A stretch of DNA of 7,428 nucleotides. It comes from Verrucomicrobiales bacterium (GTDB taxonomy: Bacteria; Verrucomicrobiota; Verrucomicrobiia; Limisphaerales; RI-55). The number at the start of each line of letters is the position of its first letter. Position 1 is the stretch's first letter. The stretch is from the NCBI GenBank assembly GCA_003484235.1, contig DNDP01000402.1:3541-10968 (forward strand), written 5' to 3'. Below the pieces are notes generated by a model that was given only the letters and a program-made list of their open reading frames with translations, did not search any database and was not told the origin of the DNA. Made by a program: the position numbers and the translations under genes. This document shows, piece after piece, positions 1 to 5,301 of the stretch.

Positions 1-99
1 CGCCCCCGCCGGTCCGCCGAATTCTCGCGCCGACAAGCGCGGCGAAGTTGGCGGCCGGGCGCATCCGTCCCGCCGCAACGCTTGCGGATCGGCAATTCC
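1..99. other. Unassigned edge segment
   Basis: No gene can be supported here. The stretch is GC-rich. On the minus strand an ATG at 64-62 opens a frame without stop to the window edge (about 21 codons, rich in Ala, Arg and Gly), which could be the start of a gene downstream of the DUF2868 gene, but it is too short to recognise. DUF2868 genes in Proteobacteria are often followed by a DUF3482 GTPase gene; these residues do not show a GTPase P-loop, so that partner is not demonstrated. Confidence 0.3.
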
Positions 100-131
100 C
101 CATCTGTGTCCATCCGAGTTCATCTGTGGTT
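100..131 (-). repeat. Interspersed decamer-type repeat, single arm (copy 1)
   Basis: Read on the minus strand this begins AACCACAGATG and continues as a degenerate run of 10-base units of the CACGGAT type. It matches about 28 of 32 positions of the copy that begins at 4498 on the plus strand. It lies directly after the DUF2868 gene, and its first two bases form part of that gene's TAA stop codon. Only one arm is present; I see no inverted partner in bases 1-99. It is a member of a short intergenic repeat family, not a gene. Confidence 0.75.
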
Positions 132-1734
132 ACTGATTCAAAGACTCCACGCGCAAAAATGGATCGGCGAGCGTGGCCAGGCGCTGCTGCCAGACGCGGA
201 GGTCGGCGGGTCGGACCGGCGTCAGCAGATCGCCAGCCTTCGGTCGTCCGACCAGCACGACGAGGAGTTTGCGCTTGCTTCCGATTGCCTCGCGCAGGCG
301 CCGGATTCCCGCGAGCTTCTCGGCGATGGGCGGTTGCCAGGCCTCTTCCAACAGGACCACGACACCTGAAACCGACAAGGCGCAGTCCGCCTTGACCTGG
401 TCGATGATCGGGCCCTGTTCCGCCTGGGATTCGGCCCAGCCGAGCCAGACCTCGGCGCGCAGTCGAAAGCGCGCTTCCAGCCGGCCACCGCAGGCTTCAC
501 GGTCGAGTTGCTGCAGGAGTTCGCCGGAGACCAGGATGACGGCCGCCGTCGGTGCACCGCTGCGGCCAGAGGTTGAGCCTCCGTCCTGAGAAGGTGTCGC
601 AGGAGTCCCCGAAAGATCTCCGGCCGGCTCCGGTGCGATGGCCTGGCTGCGCAGGTGCGCCGCGGTGAGCCGCTCATGCAGGCGGTCGCAGGCAATGTGT
701 TCAAACCGCAGGCGTGCAAGGGCGCTTGCGCTGAGAAACAAGGTGGCCGCCCAGAGCAGCAGACGGGGCAGGAGCCCGTAGACGGAGACCGCAGCAATCA
801 GAAAGGGCCACCATGCCACAAGATTCTCCGTTGCAAGCTGACGGATACCATCCTTCAAGATGATCCGGCTGCCGGCGATCTGTTCCAGCGTGGGCGCGGC
901 GGCGGCCGGCACCAGCGACGACCATGGCGCAGCCAGCGTCCGGGTGAGCTGGTGGATTTGTTCCGGTGAGAAATTGACGGCCGACTGCCACCCGAAGGCG
1001 CGATCCGAAAAGACCACCAAGGCGATGGTGGTGGCGATTGCGGCCACGTTGAAACACACGCCGAACCACTGCAGCACGCCCACCACCGGCCACCAGGTAG
1101 CACCACCGTACAGCTGGCGGAAGTTGGACGAGCCACCCAGAAACGCCGCGATTGACTGGCGCTGCCCGGCGGGGATCCGATCCAGCAGATGCCGGTTGAT
1201 CCGGAGCGAGAACCGCGACCAGCTCCAGCGGACGAGGCCGGCGAGCAGCGACGTTTCAAGGGAAAGCCAGCCCGCCCGGCGAACCGCCAGCAGCACAAAC
1301 GCCAGCGTCGCAAGCCCCATTTGCACCAGCACCAGCCAACCAAGGTAGGTGGCGACGTTGACCGGCTGTGCGCCGTCGTAGCGGAGAAGGTTGTAGGCCG
1401 TAAGGCCGCCCAGCAGGAGAGCGGACAACGCGATGGCTTTCGCCAGGAGTCGCCAAGCGGCGACGGCAATGGCTCCGGGCAACGGTTGTCCGGCCAATGT
1501 GGATCGTCGTTTCTCAAGCCAGGCACGGAAGAGACGACGGCGGTCCCGGGGCAGCCCGGCCTCGCTGGCGGCTGCTTGTTGAACGAACTCCCGATCCCGG
1601 GTCTCCAGGTCCGCCAAGGGACGTTCGCCGTCCTGCTCCAGGAGGAACTCGAAATCGATGACGTCCGCCAACTGCCATCCGCGGACGGAGGCCCGGGGAT
1701 GGGGGAGCGGGTCTAGGCTCGGGGAATCGTGCAT
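130..1734 (-). CDS. DUF2868-family four-helix membrane protein
   Basis: A 534-residue integral membrane protein of unknown function, assigned to the DUF2868 family from its overall plan and its N-terminal pattern: a D-V-I-D-F-E-F-L-L-E-Q-D stretch near residues 24-35 followed by a T-R-D-R-E-F motif near 45-50. Four hydrophobic segments are visible, near residues 88-117, 127-151, 213-242 and 304-340. After the fourth helix comes a soluble C-terminal region: a low-complexity Pro/Ser/Gly/Thr linker (about 366-397), then an alternating beta/alpha region with hydrophobic strands near 397-403, 456-462 and 489-496. In Proteobacteria this family is usually paired with a DUF3482 GTPase; no such partner is visible here because the window ends. 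The ATG at 1734 is the only sensible start for the family N-terminus. The TAA stop overlaps the edge of an interspersed repeat. It is unlikely to belong to the microcompartment system. Family assignment is from memory of the pattern. Confidence 0.75.
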   Translation of the reverse strand: MHDSPSLDPLPHPRASVRGWQLADVIDFEFLLEQDGERPLADLETRDREFVQQAAASEAGLPRDRRRLFRAWLEKRRSTLAGQPLPGAIAVAAWRLLAKAIALSALLLGGLTAYNLLRYDGAQPVNVATYLGWLVLVQMGLATLAFVLLAVRRAGWLSLETSLLAGLVRWSWSRFSLRINRHLLDRIPAGQRQSIAAFLGGSSNFRQLYGGATWWPVVGVLQWFGVCFNVAAIATTIALVVFSDRAFGWQSAVNFSPEQIHQLTRTLAAPWSSLVPAAAAPTLEQIAGSRIILKDGIRQLATENLVAWWPFLIAAVSVYGLLPRLLLWAATLFLSASALARLRFEHIACDRLHERLTAAHLRSQAIAPEPAGDLSGTPATPSQDGGSTSGRSGAPTAAVILVSGELLQQLDREACGGRLEARFRLRAEVWLGWAESQAEQGPIIDQVKADCALSVSGVVVLLEEAWQPPIAEKLAGIRRLREAIGSKRKLLVVLVGRPKAGDLLTPVRPADLRVWQQRLATLADPFLRVESLNQ

Positions 1735-1794
1735 GACCGCGCCGCCATTGTTCGCGGTCGGCCGGATTTAGGACAGCGAAAAGGCGCAATCAGG

Positions 1795-2889
1795 CTACTC
1801 CATCGGCAGGGCCTGAATGCGGAGGTAGCTGTTTCCCGTGGGCGAATATGGCGTTGTCCTCCGGACGACGATCTGCTCGGTGAACTGATCGATAGAGTTG
1901 GTGCTCAGAATCTGGGCAAGCGGATTCCCGGTGCCCGGCTCCAACTGCATCCACCCGCTCAGCATTGACGAGGCGTCTATTTGATACTGAAAGGAGCCGT
2001 CGGGCTTGCGGCGGGTCACGACCATTTCGAGAAAGCGCTCGCTGGCTCCGTTGGGAGGCGACAGTGCGGCGTGTATCGCCGTGACATACTCCACCGGTTG
2101 CGGCTCCAGCCAGTTGATGCCGGACTCGGTGTCGATCAAGTATTCGGTGACCGGAGTTCCGGAGATGTGGCGCACGTCCGCAATCCCCTCCCAGCGGGCG
2201 CCCATCGCGAAGTGCGCATTGGCGTCCAGCGTTGCGCCGGCTGGTTCAAGATCGGTGATCGCGGCAAAGGAGGCGACGAGCAGTTCCATCTTGATCTGCG
2301 TGGGGATGCCGAACTTGAAGGGGATCTCGACCTGGAACTGCGTTGCGGGAGGCACGATGCCGGTTGTGGTGACCTCCTCGGAAAAAAGCCGGTCGAAGTC
2401 CAGCCGCCCCGTCTGGCTGATCACCGGGAAGCCGCTGGAGTTTGGATTGATGTTTTCGGAGTGGAAAACGTTCAACCGGTAGGTGGTGCCTCCACGAGCG
2501 CCGTCGCCGGGCGAGAGTCCGCTCGGAGCCAGGGTGAGCCCTCCATTGAACGAAACCGTTGCGATGAATGTGCCGCGCACGAAACTGGCGTACGACGGCG
2601 AAGTTACGGTGAAATTGTCGATGAAGGTCGAGACGGCGTTCAGCCCGGGATCATTGCCGGTGGAGGCAATGGTGACGCGGCTGCCTGCACCCACCCTGCC
2701 GAATCCCGCCGTGCCAGCATGTGATCCATGCGCGGTATTGGTCGAAGTGCCCACCGCCTCGGTCGAACTGGTGACAACCTTGCCGGTCGAGCCGCCAAGT
2801 TCGACCTTGAGAACCGTGTCCGCATGCAGAAGACAACCGCCCGCCATGCCGGCTGCGAACACGAGCTGGAATCGTTTCGGCCCAAGCAT
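1795..2889 (-). CDS. Secreted protein of unknown function with verrucomicrobial-type C-terminal region
   Basis: A 364-residue protein I do not recognise as a named family. It begins with a short basic stretch (K5, R6), a hydrophobic core (about 8-21) and a likely signal peptidase I site after LHA (residues 21-23). The Cys at 19 sits in an A-G-G-C context, a poor lipobox, so a lipoprotein is possible but less likely. The mature protein is rich in Ser, Thr, Gly and Val and in alternating strand-like stretches, and almost free of Cys, as expected for an extracellular beta-sandwich protein. The last 70 or so residues follow a pattern frequent in secreted verrucomicrobial proteins: Y-Q-I-D-A-S...W, then F-T-E-Q-I-V-V-R-R-T-T, ending in Y-L-R-I-Q at 354-358. 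No catalytic motif is evident. The gene follows the repressor gene in the same direction with a 78-base gap, so it may share its transcript or have its own promoter. A substrate-binding or surface role is only a guess. Confidence 0.7.
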   Translation of the reverse strand: MLGPKRFQLVFAAGMAGGCLLHADTVLKVELGGSTGKVVTSSTEAVGTSTNTAHGSHAGTAGFGRVGAGSRVTIASTGNDPGLNAVSTFIDNFTVTSPSYASFVRGTFIATVSFNGGLTLAPSGLSPGDGARGGTTYRLNVFHSENINPNSSGFPVISQTGRLDFDRLFSEEVTTTGIVPPATQFQVEIPFKFGIPTQIKMELLVASFAAITDLEPAGATLDANAHFAMGARWEGIADVRHISGTPVTEYLIDTESGINWLEPQPVEYVTAIHAALSPPNGASERFLEMVVTRRKPDGSFQYQIDASSMLSGWMQLEPGTGNPLAQILSTNSIDQFTEQIVVRRTTPYSPTGNSYLRIQALPME

Positions 2890-2894
2890 GTGCC

Positions 2895-2910
2895 GAGACT
2901 AGCAGGTCTC
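2895..2910. repeat. Small inverted repeat upstream of the secreted-protein gene
   Basis: GAGAC (2895-2899) and GTCTC (2906-2910) form a 5-bp stem with a 6-base loop, six bases upstream of the secreted-protein ATG and within the 78-base gap after the repressor gene. There is no T-tract, so it is not a convincing intrinsic terminator. It could hide the ribosome entry region of the secreted-protein gene or be chance. Confidence 0.3.
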
Positions 2911-2967
2911 AGGGAACCATGGCCAAGGTAAACGCCGGATAGTTCGTGGGTCGAATCAACGCCGAAC

Positions 2968-3726
2968 TCAGCTGCCCACCACCACCCGGATATCCCGACC
3001 GCGCAGCATCTCGAGCATCGGCTCGGGCGTTTGCGCGTCGGTGACGACGGTGTCGATGACGTTGAGGTCGCAGAGGGGACTGAAGCTCTTGCGGCCGAAT
3101 TTCGTGTGGTCGAGGCAGAAGATGATCTTCTGCGCATTGGCGAGCATCGCCTTTTGAATGTCGATCAGGAGTCCGTGCGAGTTCGAGATGCCCTCCTCGG
3201 TGATGCCGGCGCCGCTGAGGATCGCGACGTCCGCGTGGATCTTGGAGAACGTCTCAACCGCGATCGGTCCGACGAGCACGCCGAGCCGCGGGTAAATCAC
3301 TCCGCCGGAAACGACGACCTCGAGTTCATGATTTGAGGCGTAGAGGTTCGCGACGGGGAGGGAGTTGGTGACGATGTGCGGTTTCTTCGATGCGAGATGC
3401 TTGGCGACGTGAAAAACGGTCGTGCCGGCATCGAGGATTACGGTCTGGCCGGGTCCGATCAGGTCGGCGCAAGCCTTGCCAATCGCGTCCTTCTCGTCGG
3501 CTTGGAGGGTGTCGCGTTTGGAAAAGATGTATTCGTCCGAGCGCAGGTTGATCGAGCGTGCGCCGCCGTGAGTACGTTGGAGCGTGCCTTTCCCCTCCAG
3601 AATTTGCAGGTCGCGGCGGACCGTTGATTCCGAGACATCAACGAGTTCCGACAATTCCGCCAACGACGCGAACTCCACCTTTTTGAGGTGTTCTTCGAGC
3701 CGAAACTGACGCTCTTCCGCCGTCAT
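2968..3726 (-). CDS. DeoR-family transcriptional repressor of the BMC operon
   Basis: A DNA-binding repressor of the DeoR/GlpR family, 252 residues from the chosen start, the usual family length. The N-terminal winged helix-turn-helix covers about residues 3-57, with the family recognition stretch VSESTVRRDLQILE at 31-44 and RTHGGA at 51-56. The C-terminal effector domain (about 75-248) resembles ribose-5-phosphate isomerase and binds a phosphorylated sugar or related ligand in this family; visible elements are DAGTT (99-103), TNSLPVA (120-126), a GG pair (141-142), GAGIT.EG (172-179) and D206 with K209 in LDHTKFGR. An in-frame ATG at 3798 would add 24 residues unlike the family and would run across the tandem repeats at 3741-3770, so the ATG at 3726 is preferred; no clear Shine-Dalgarno precedes it. 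The gene is divergent from the shell/enzyme operon, and DeoR regulators accompany characterised PVM-type BMC loci, so it probably controls that operon. The inducer is not known from sequence; a fucose, rhamnose or deoxy-sugar phosphate is plausible. Confidence 0.92.
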   Translation of the reverse strand: MTAEERQFRLEEHLKKVEFASLAELSELVDVSESTVRRDLQILEGKGTLQRTHGGARSINLRSDEYIFSKRDTLQADEKDAIGKACADLIGPGQTVILDAGTTVFHVAKHLASKKPHIVTNSLPVANLYASNHELEVVVSGGVIYPRLGVLVGPIAVETFSKIHADVAILSGAGITEEGISNSHGLLIDIQKAMLANAQKIIFCLDHTKFGRKSFSPLCDLNVIDTVVTDAQTPEPMLEMLRGRDIRVVVGS

Positions 3727-3740
3727 TCGCGCTAATGTGT

Positions 3741-3770
3741 GGAAGATTTTGAAAGATGTTGCAAGATTTT
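3741..3770. promoter_or_regulatory. Three tandem decamer repeats, candidate DeoR operator
   Basis: The units GGAAGATTTT, GAAAGATGTT and GCAAGATTTT follow one another without a gap. Units 1 and 3 agree at 9 of 10 positions, and unit 2 differs from each at 2 of 10. The consensus is GNAAGATKTT. They lie between the repressor start (3726) and the pduL start (3823), and a 10-base period puts all units on one face of the helix. DeoR-family repressors commonly bind phased direct repeats, so this is the best operator candidate in the window. Ten to fifteen bases of spacing to the repressor start suggest that autoregulation is likely as well. The assignment is by position and structure only. Confidence 0.5.
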
Positions 3771-3772
3771 TG

Positions 3773-3778
3773 TTGACC
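3773..3778 (+). promoter_or_regulatory. Weak candidate -35 element for the BMC operon
   Basis: TTGACC matches the bacterial -35 consensus at 5 of 6 positions and lies immediately downstream of the tandem decamers, 44 bases before the preferred pduL start. No good -10 hexamer is seen at 16-18 bases downstream, so the promoter is not established. If real, repressor bound at 3741-3770 would abut it. Confidence 0.2.
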
Positions 3779-3822
3779 GATGGCCGGCAATCGAGCAAAA
3801 GGCTTCCCGCGAAATGGTAGCC

Positions 3823-4491
3823 ATGACGTCAGCTCCACATCGGGCGGTGGTCGAACACCTCGTTCGGCAGGCCGTGTATCAACGGCTCGGCAAGCCCATG
3901 CCGAGCGCTTCGTCGGGCCCGAGTCCGCTGGTCGTCAACGTGAGCGCGCGGCATTGCCACCTGACGCAGGACGCAGTCGAAGCGCTCTTCGGGAAGGGTC
4001 ATCAACTGACCGTTCACAAGTGGCTCTATCAGGAAGGGCAGTTCGCCGCGAAGGAGACGGTGACGCTCGTCGGCCCGCGCAGCCGGGTGATTTCGAACCT
4101 CCGCATTCTTGGTCCGTGCCGCACCTTGAATCAGGTTGAGCTGTCCTACACGGACGGCATCGCGCTCGGCTTCAATCTGCCGCACCGCAGTTCCGGCGAC
4201 ATCAAGGGCACGCTCGGTTGCATGTTGATGGGGCCGGCTGGGTTCTTCGAGATGCCCGACGGCGTGATCCGCGCAATGCGCCACGTCCACATGCACCCGA
4301 CCGACGCGGATCACTACCGCGTAAAGGCCGGTGACTGGATGAAGCTGAAGATCGGCGGCGACTGCGGTCTGACGCTCGACCGGATGCTCGTTCGTGTGGA
4401 CAAGAGCTTCAAGCTCGAGGTCCACATCGACACCGACGAAGGCAATGCCTGCAATCTCCAGCCGGATACGCCGGTGGAGCTGGTGAAGTGA
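3823..4491 (+). CDS. pduL: PduL-type phosphate acyltransferase with N-terminal encapsulation helix
   Basis: Converts acyl-CoA (acetyl- or propionyl-CoA) plus phosphate to acyl-phosphate and free CoA inside the microcompartment, recycling CoA for the aldehyde dehydrogenase. The protein has 222 residues, normal for PduL. The family's two related beta-barrel halves are visible, each with a His pair: SARHCHL (H44, H46) and MRHVHMH (H154, H156), plus the LGP.R..NQVE segment (R100, E106) and a C-terminal VHIDTDEGNA motif. These match the di-zinc ligands and phosphate-binding Arg known in characterised PduL. Residues 7-23 (RAVVEHLVRQAVYQRLG) form a clear amphipathic helix followed by a Pro/Ser/Gly linker (24-35), the layout of a cargo encapsulation peptide. 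Two starts are close: ATG 3823, used here, and ATG 3814, which has a weak AAAGG 11 bases upstream and adds three residues. An ATG at 3739 would overlap the candidate operator and is unlikely. It is the first gene of the operon. Confidence 0.95.
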   Translation: MTSAPHRAVVEHLVRQAVYQRLGKPMPSASSGPSPLVVNVSARHCHLTQDAVEALFGKGHQLTVHKWLYQEGQFAAKETVTLVGPRSRVISNLRILGPCRTLNQVELSYTDGIALGFNLPHRSSGDIKGTLGCMLMGPAGFFEMPDGVIRAMRHVHMHPTDADHYRVKAGDWMKLKIGGDCGLTLDRMLVRVDKSFKLEVHIDTDEGNACNLQPDTPVELVK

Positions 4492-4497
4492 TTTTTG

Positions 4498-4581
4498 AAC
4501 CACAGATGAACACGGATAAACACGGATGGAAAACCGCGGGAAGCCTCGGCGATCTGTATTCACCCGTGTCCATCTGTGGTT
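4498..4581. repeat. Palindromic interspersed repeat with 30-base arms (copies 2 and 3)
   Basis: Left arm 4498-4527 starts AACCACAGATG and is built from decamers CACAGATGAA, CACGGATAAA and CACGGATGGA. Right arm 4552-4581 is its inverted copy ending CATCTGTGGTT, with 25 of 30 positions identical and a 24-base GC-rich spacer. The element begins 7 bases after the pduL stop and fills most of the 135-base gap before the first BMC-H gene. A third, single copy lies at 100-131. The pair can form a long hairpin in RNA, which might affect transcript stability or partial termination between the enzyme gene and the shell genes. No T-tract follows it on the plus strand, so it is not a typical intrinsic terminator. 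Confidence 0.85.
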
Positions 4582-4626
4582 GCTCCATTTGACAGCAAAC
4601 TCTCCACAACACACGAACCCAACACT

Positions 4627-4911
4627 ATGAGCGAAGCACTCGGCATGATTGAAACCAAGGGCTACGTCGGCTCGGTCGAAGCATCGGATGCGATGGTCAA
4701 GGCCGCCAACGTCAGCCTCGTCAAAACCATCTCCATCGGCGGCGGCATGATCACCGTCCTTTGCCGCGGCGATGTCGGCAGCGTGAAAGCCGCCGTGGAC
4801 GCCGGCTCCAAGGCCGCCAGCAAGATCGGCGAACTTGTCGCCAGCCACATCATTGCGCGCCCGCACGAAGACCTGACCACAGCCTTCGTCGGTGGTTCCG
4901 CCAAGAAGTAG
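4627..4911 (+). CDS. BMC-H shell hexamer protein, GGG pore
   Basis: A single-domain (Pfam BMC, 94 residues) microcompartment shell protein that forms hexagonal tiles with a central pore. The family hallmarks are present: ALGMIETKG at 4-12, VEASDAMVKAANV at 17-29 with the edge Lys at 25, RGDVGSVKAAVDAG at 47-60, and the RPH turn at 78-80. The pore loop reads S-I-G-G-G-M-I-T (36-43), so three glycines line the pore where canonical PduA/EutM-type proteins have G-S-G. That implies a wide, main-chain-lined pore. The tail ends in KK. The ATG at 4627 gives the canonical N-terminus; an upstream in-frame ATG at 4576 would begin inside the repeat and add 17 residues not seen in the family. No Shine-Dalgarno is evident. 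The gene is separated from pduL by the palindromic repeat and from the next shell gene by 35 bases. Confidence 0.95.
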   Translation: MSEALGMIETKGYVGSVEASDAMVKAANVSLVKTISIGGGMITVLCRGDVGSVKAAVDAGSKAASKIGELVASHIIARPHEDLTTAFVGGSAKK

Positions 4912-4946
4912 CCCCAGAATCCATCTCCACAACCTAGATCCTATTT

Positions 4947-5225
4947 ATGGCACTCCAAGCAATTGGCATGATTGAAACCAAGGGCCTGTGCGCTTTGCTC
5001 GAAGCGAGCGATGCCGCGCTCAAGGCCGCGAACGTCACGATGTCCGGCTGGGAAAAGGTCGGCAGCGGCTACGTCACCGCCTTCTTCAAGGGCGATGTTG
5101 CCGCCGTGAAGGCCGCCACCGACGCCGGCGCCTCGGCGGCCGCGCAGGTCGGCCAGGTTGTCAGCGTGCAGGTCATTCCGCGTCCGCACGAGGATCTCGT
5201 GGGCCTTGGCAAGTGGCTGAGCTAA
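4947..5225 (+). CDS. BMC-H shell hexamer protein, GSG pore
   Basis: The second single-domain BMC-H protein, 92 residues, with AIGMIETKG (5-13), LEASDAALKAANV (18-30, edge Lys 26), KGDVAAVKAATDAG (48-61) and RPHEDL (79-84). The pore loop is V-G-S-G-Y-V-T (38-44), the canonical arrangement with Ser at the constriction, known in PduA-like hexamers to favour passage of small polar metabolites. Trp35 just before the pore loop and the hydrophobic C-terminus GLGKWLS are individual features. The other two hexamers end in Lys-rich tails, so the tails should present different faces. The gene begins 35 bases after the first BMC-H and is presumably cotranscribed; no Shine-Dalgarno is evident. Confidence 0.96.
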   Translation: MALQAIGMIETKGLCALLEASDAALKAANVTMSGWEKVGSGYVTAFFKGDVAAVKAATDAGASAAAQVGQVVSVQVIPRPHEDLVGLGKWLS

Positions 5226-5243
5226 GCACGTAGCCGCCGACCT

Positions 5244-5250
5244 AAGGAGG
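5244..5250 (+). promoter_or_regulatory. Perfect Shine-Dalgarno remote from the kinase start
   Basis: AAGGAGG is the strongest ribosome-binding sequence I found in the window, yet it ends 47 bases before the kinase GTG. Six bases downstream is a TTG (5257) that opens a 14-codon frame ending at the kinase start. Most other genes in this operon lack a recognisable Shine-Dalgarno, so its presence here is notable. Confidence 0.45.
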
Positions 5251-5256
5251 CTCCAT

Positions 5257-5301
5257 TTGATCACAGCCTCGTCACCTCGGCTTCTATCAATGTTACGGTG
5301 A
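5257..5301 (+). CDS. Possible leader peptide coupled to the kinase gene
   Basis: A TTG six bases after AAGGAGG opens 14 codons (M-I-T-A-S-S-P-R-L-L-S-M-L-R) closing with TGA at 5299-5301. The stop overlaps the kinase GTG start as GTGA, the arrangement typical of translational coupling. An internal ATG at 5290 in the same frame would give a 3-codon version. The peptide has no recognisable attenuation signature such as a run of one codon. It could load ribosomes that reinitiate at the kinase start, or it may be chance. Confidence 0.25.
   Translation: MITASSPRLLSMLR

Noticed and set aside
1..64. Minus-strand open frame starting at ATG 64 and running off the edge.
   Set aside because: Only 21 codons of Ala/Arg/Gly-rich sequence, without any recognisable motif; any GC-rich stretch can give this.
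3727..3798. Longer start for the repressor at ATG 3798.
   Set aside because: The extra 24 residues do not resemble the DeoR N-terminus and would put coding sequence across the tandem operator-like repeats.
4498..4581. The palindrome after pduL as an intrinsic terminator.
   Set aside because: No T-tract follows the right arm on the plus strand, and the same element type occurs elsewhere as an interspersed repeat.
4589..4594. TTGACA, a perfect -35 hexamer, upstream of the first BMC-H gene.
   Set aside because: No acceptable -10 hexamer lies 16-18 bases downstream (CACGAA region), so an internal promoter is not supported.
3829..4932. Long minus-strand open frame (367 codons) opposite pduL and the first BMC-H; similar long frames opposite the second and third BMC-H genes.
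   Set aside because: Composition rich in His, Arg, Asp and Val, with no family resemblance; they mirror well-supported plus-strand genes in high-GC DNA.
4582..5260. The 11-base string GCTCCATTTGA occurs at 4582 and 5250, each about 45 bases before a gene start, and TCTCCACAAC occurs at 4601 and 4924 upstream of both early BMC-H genes.
   Set aside because: Shared 10-11-mers are expected several times by chance in a window of this size, and the flanks do not extend the match. The positional coincidence alone is too weak.
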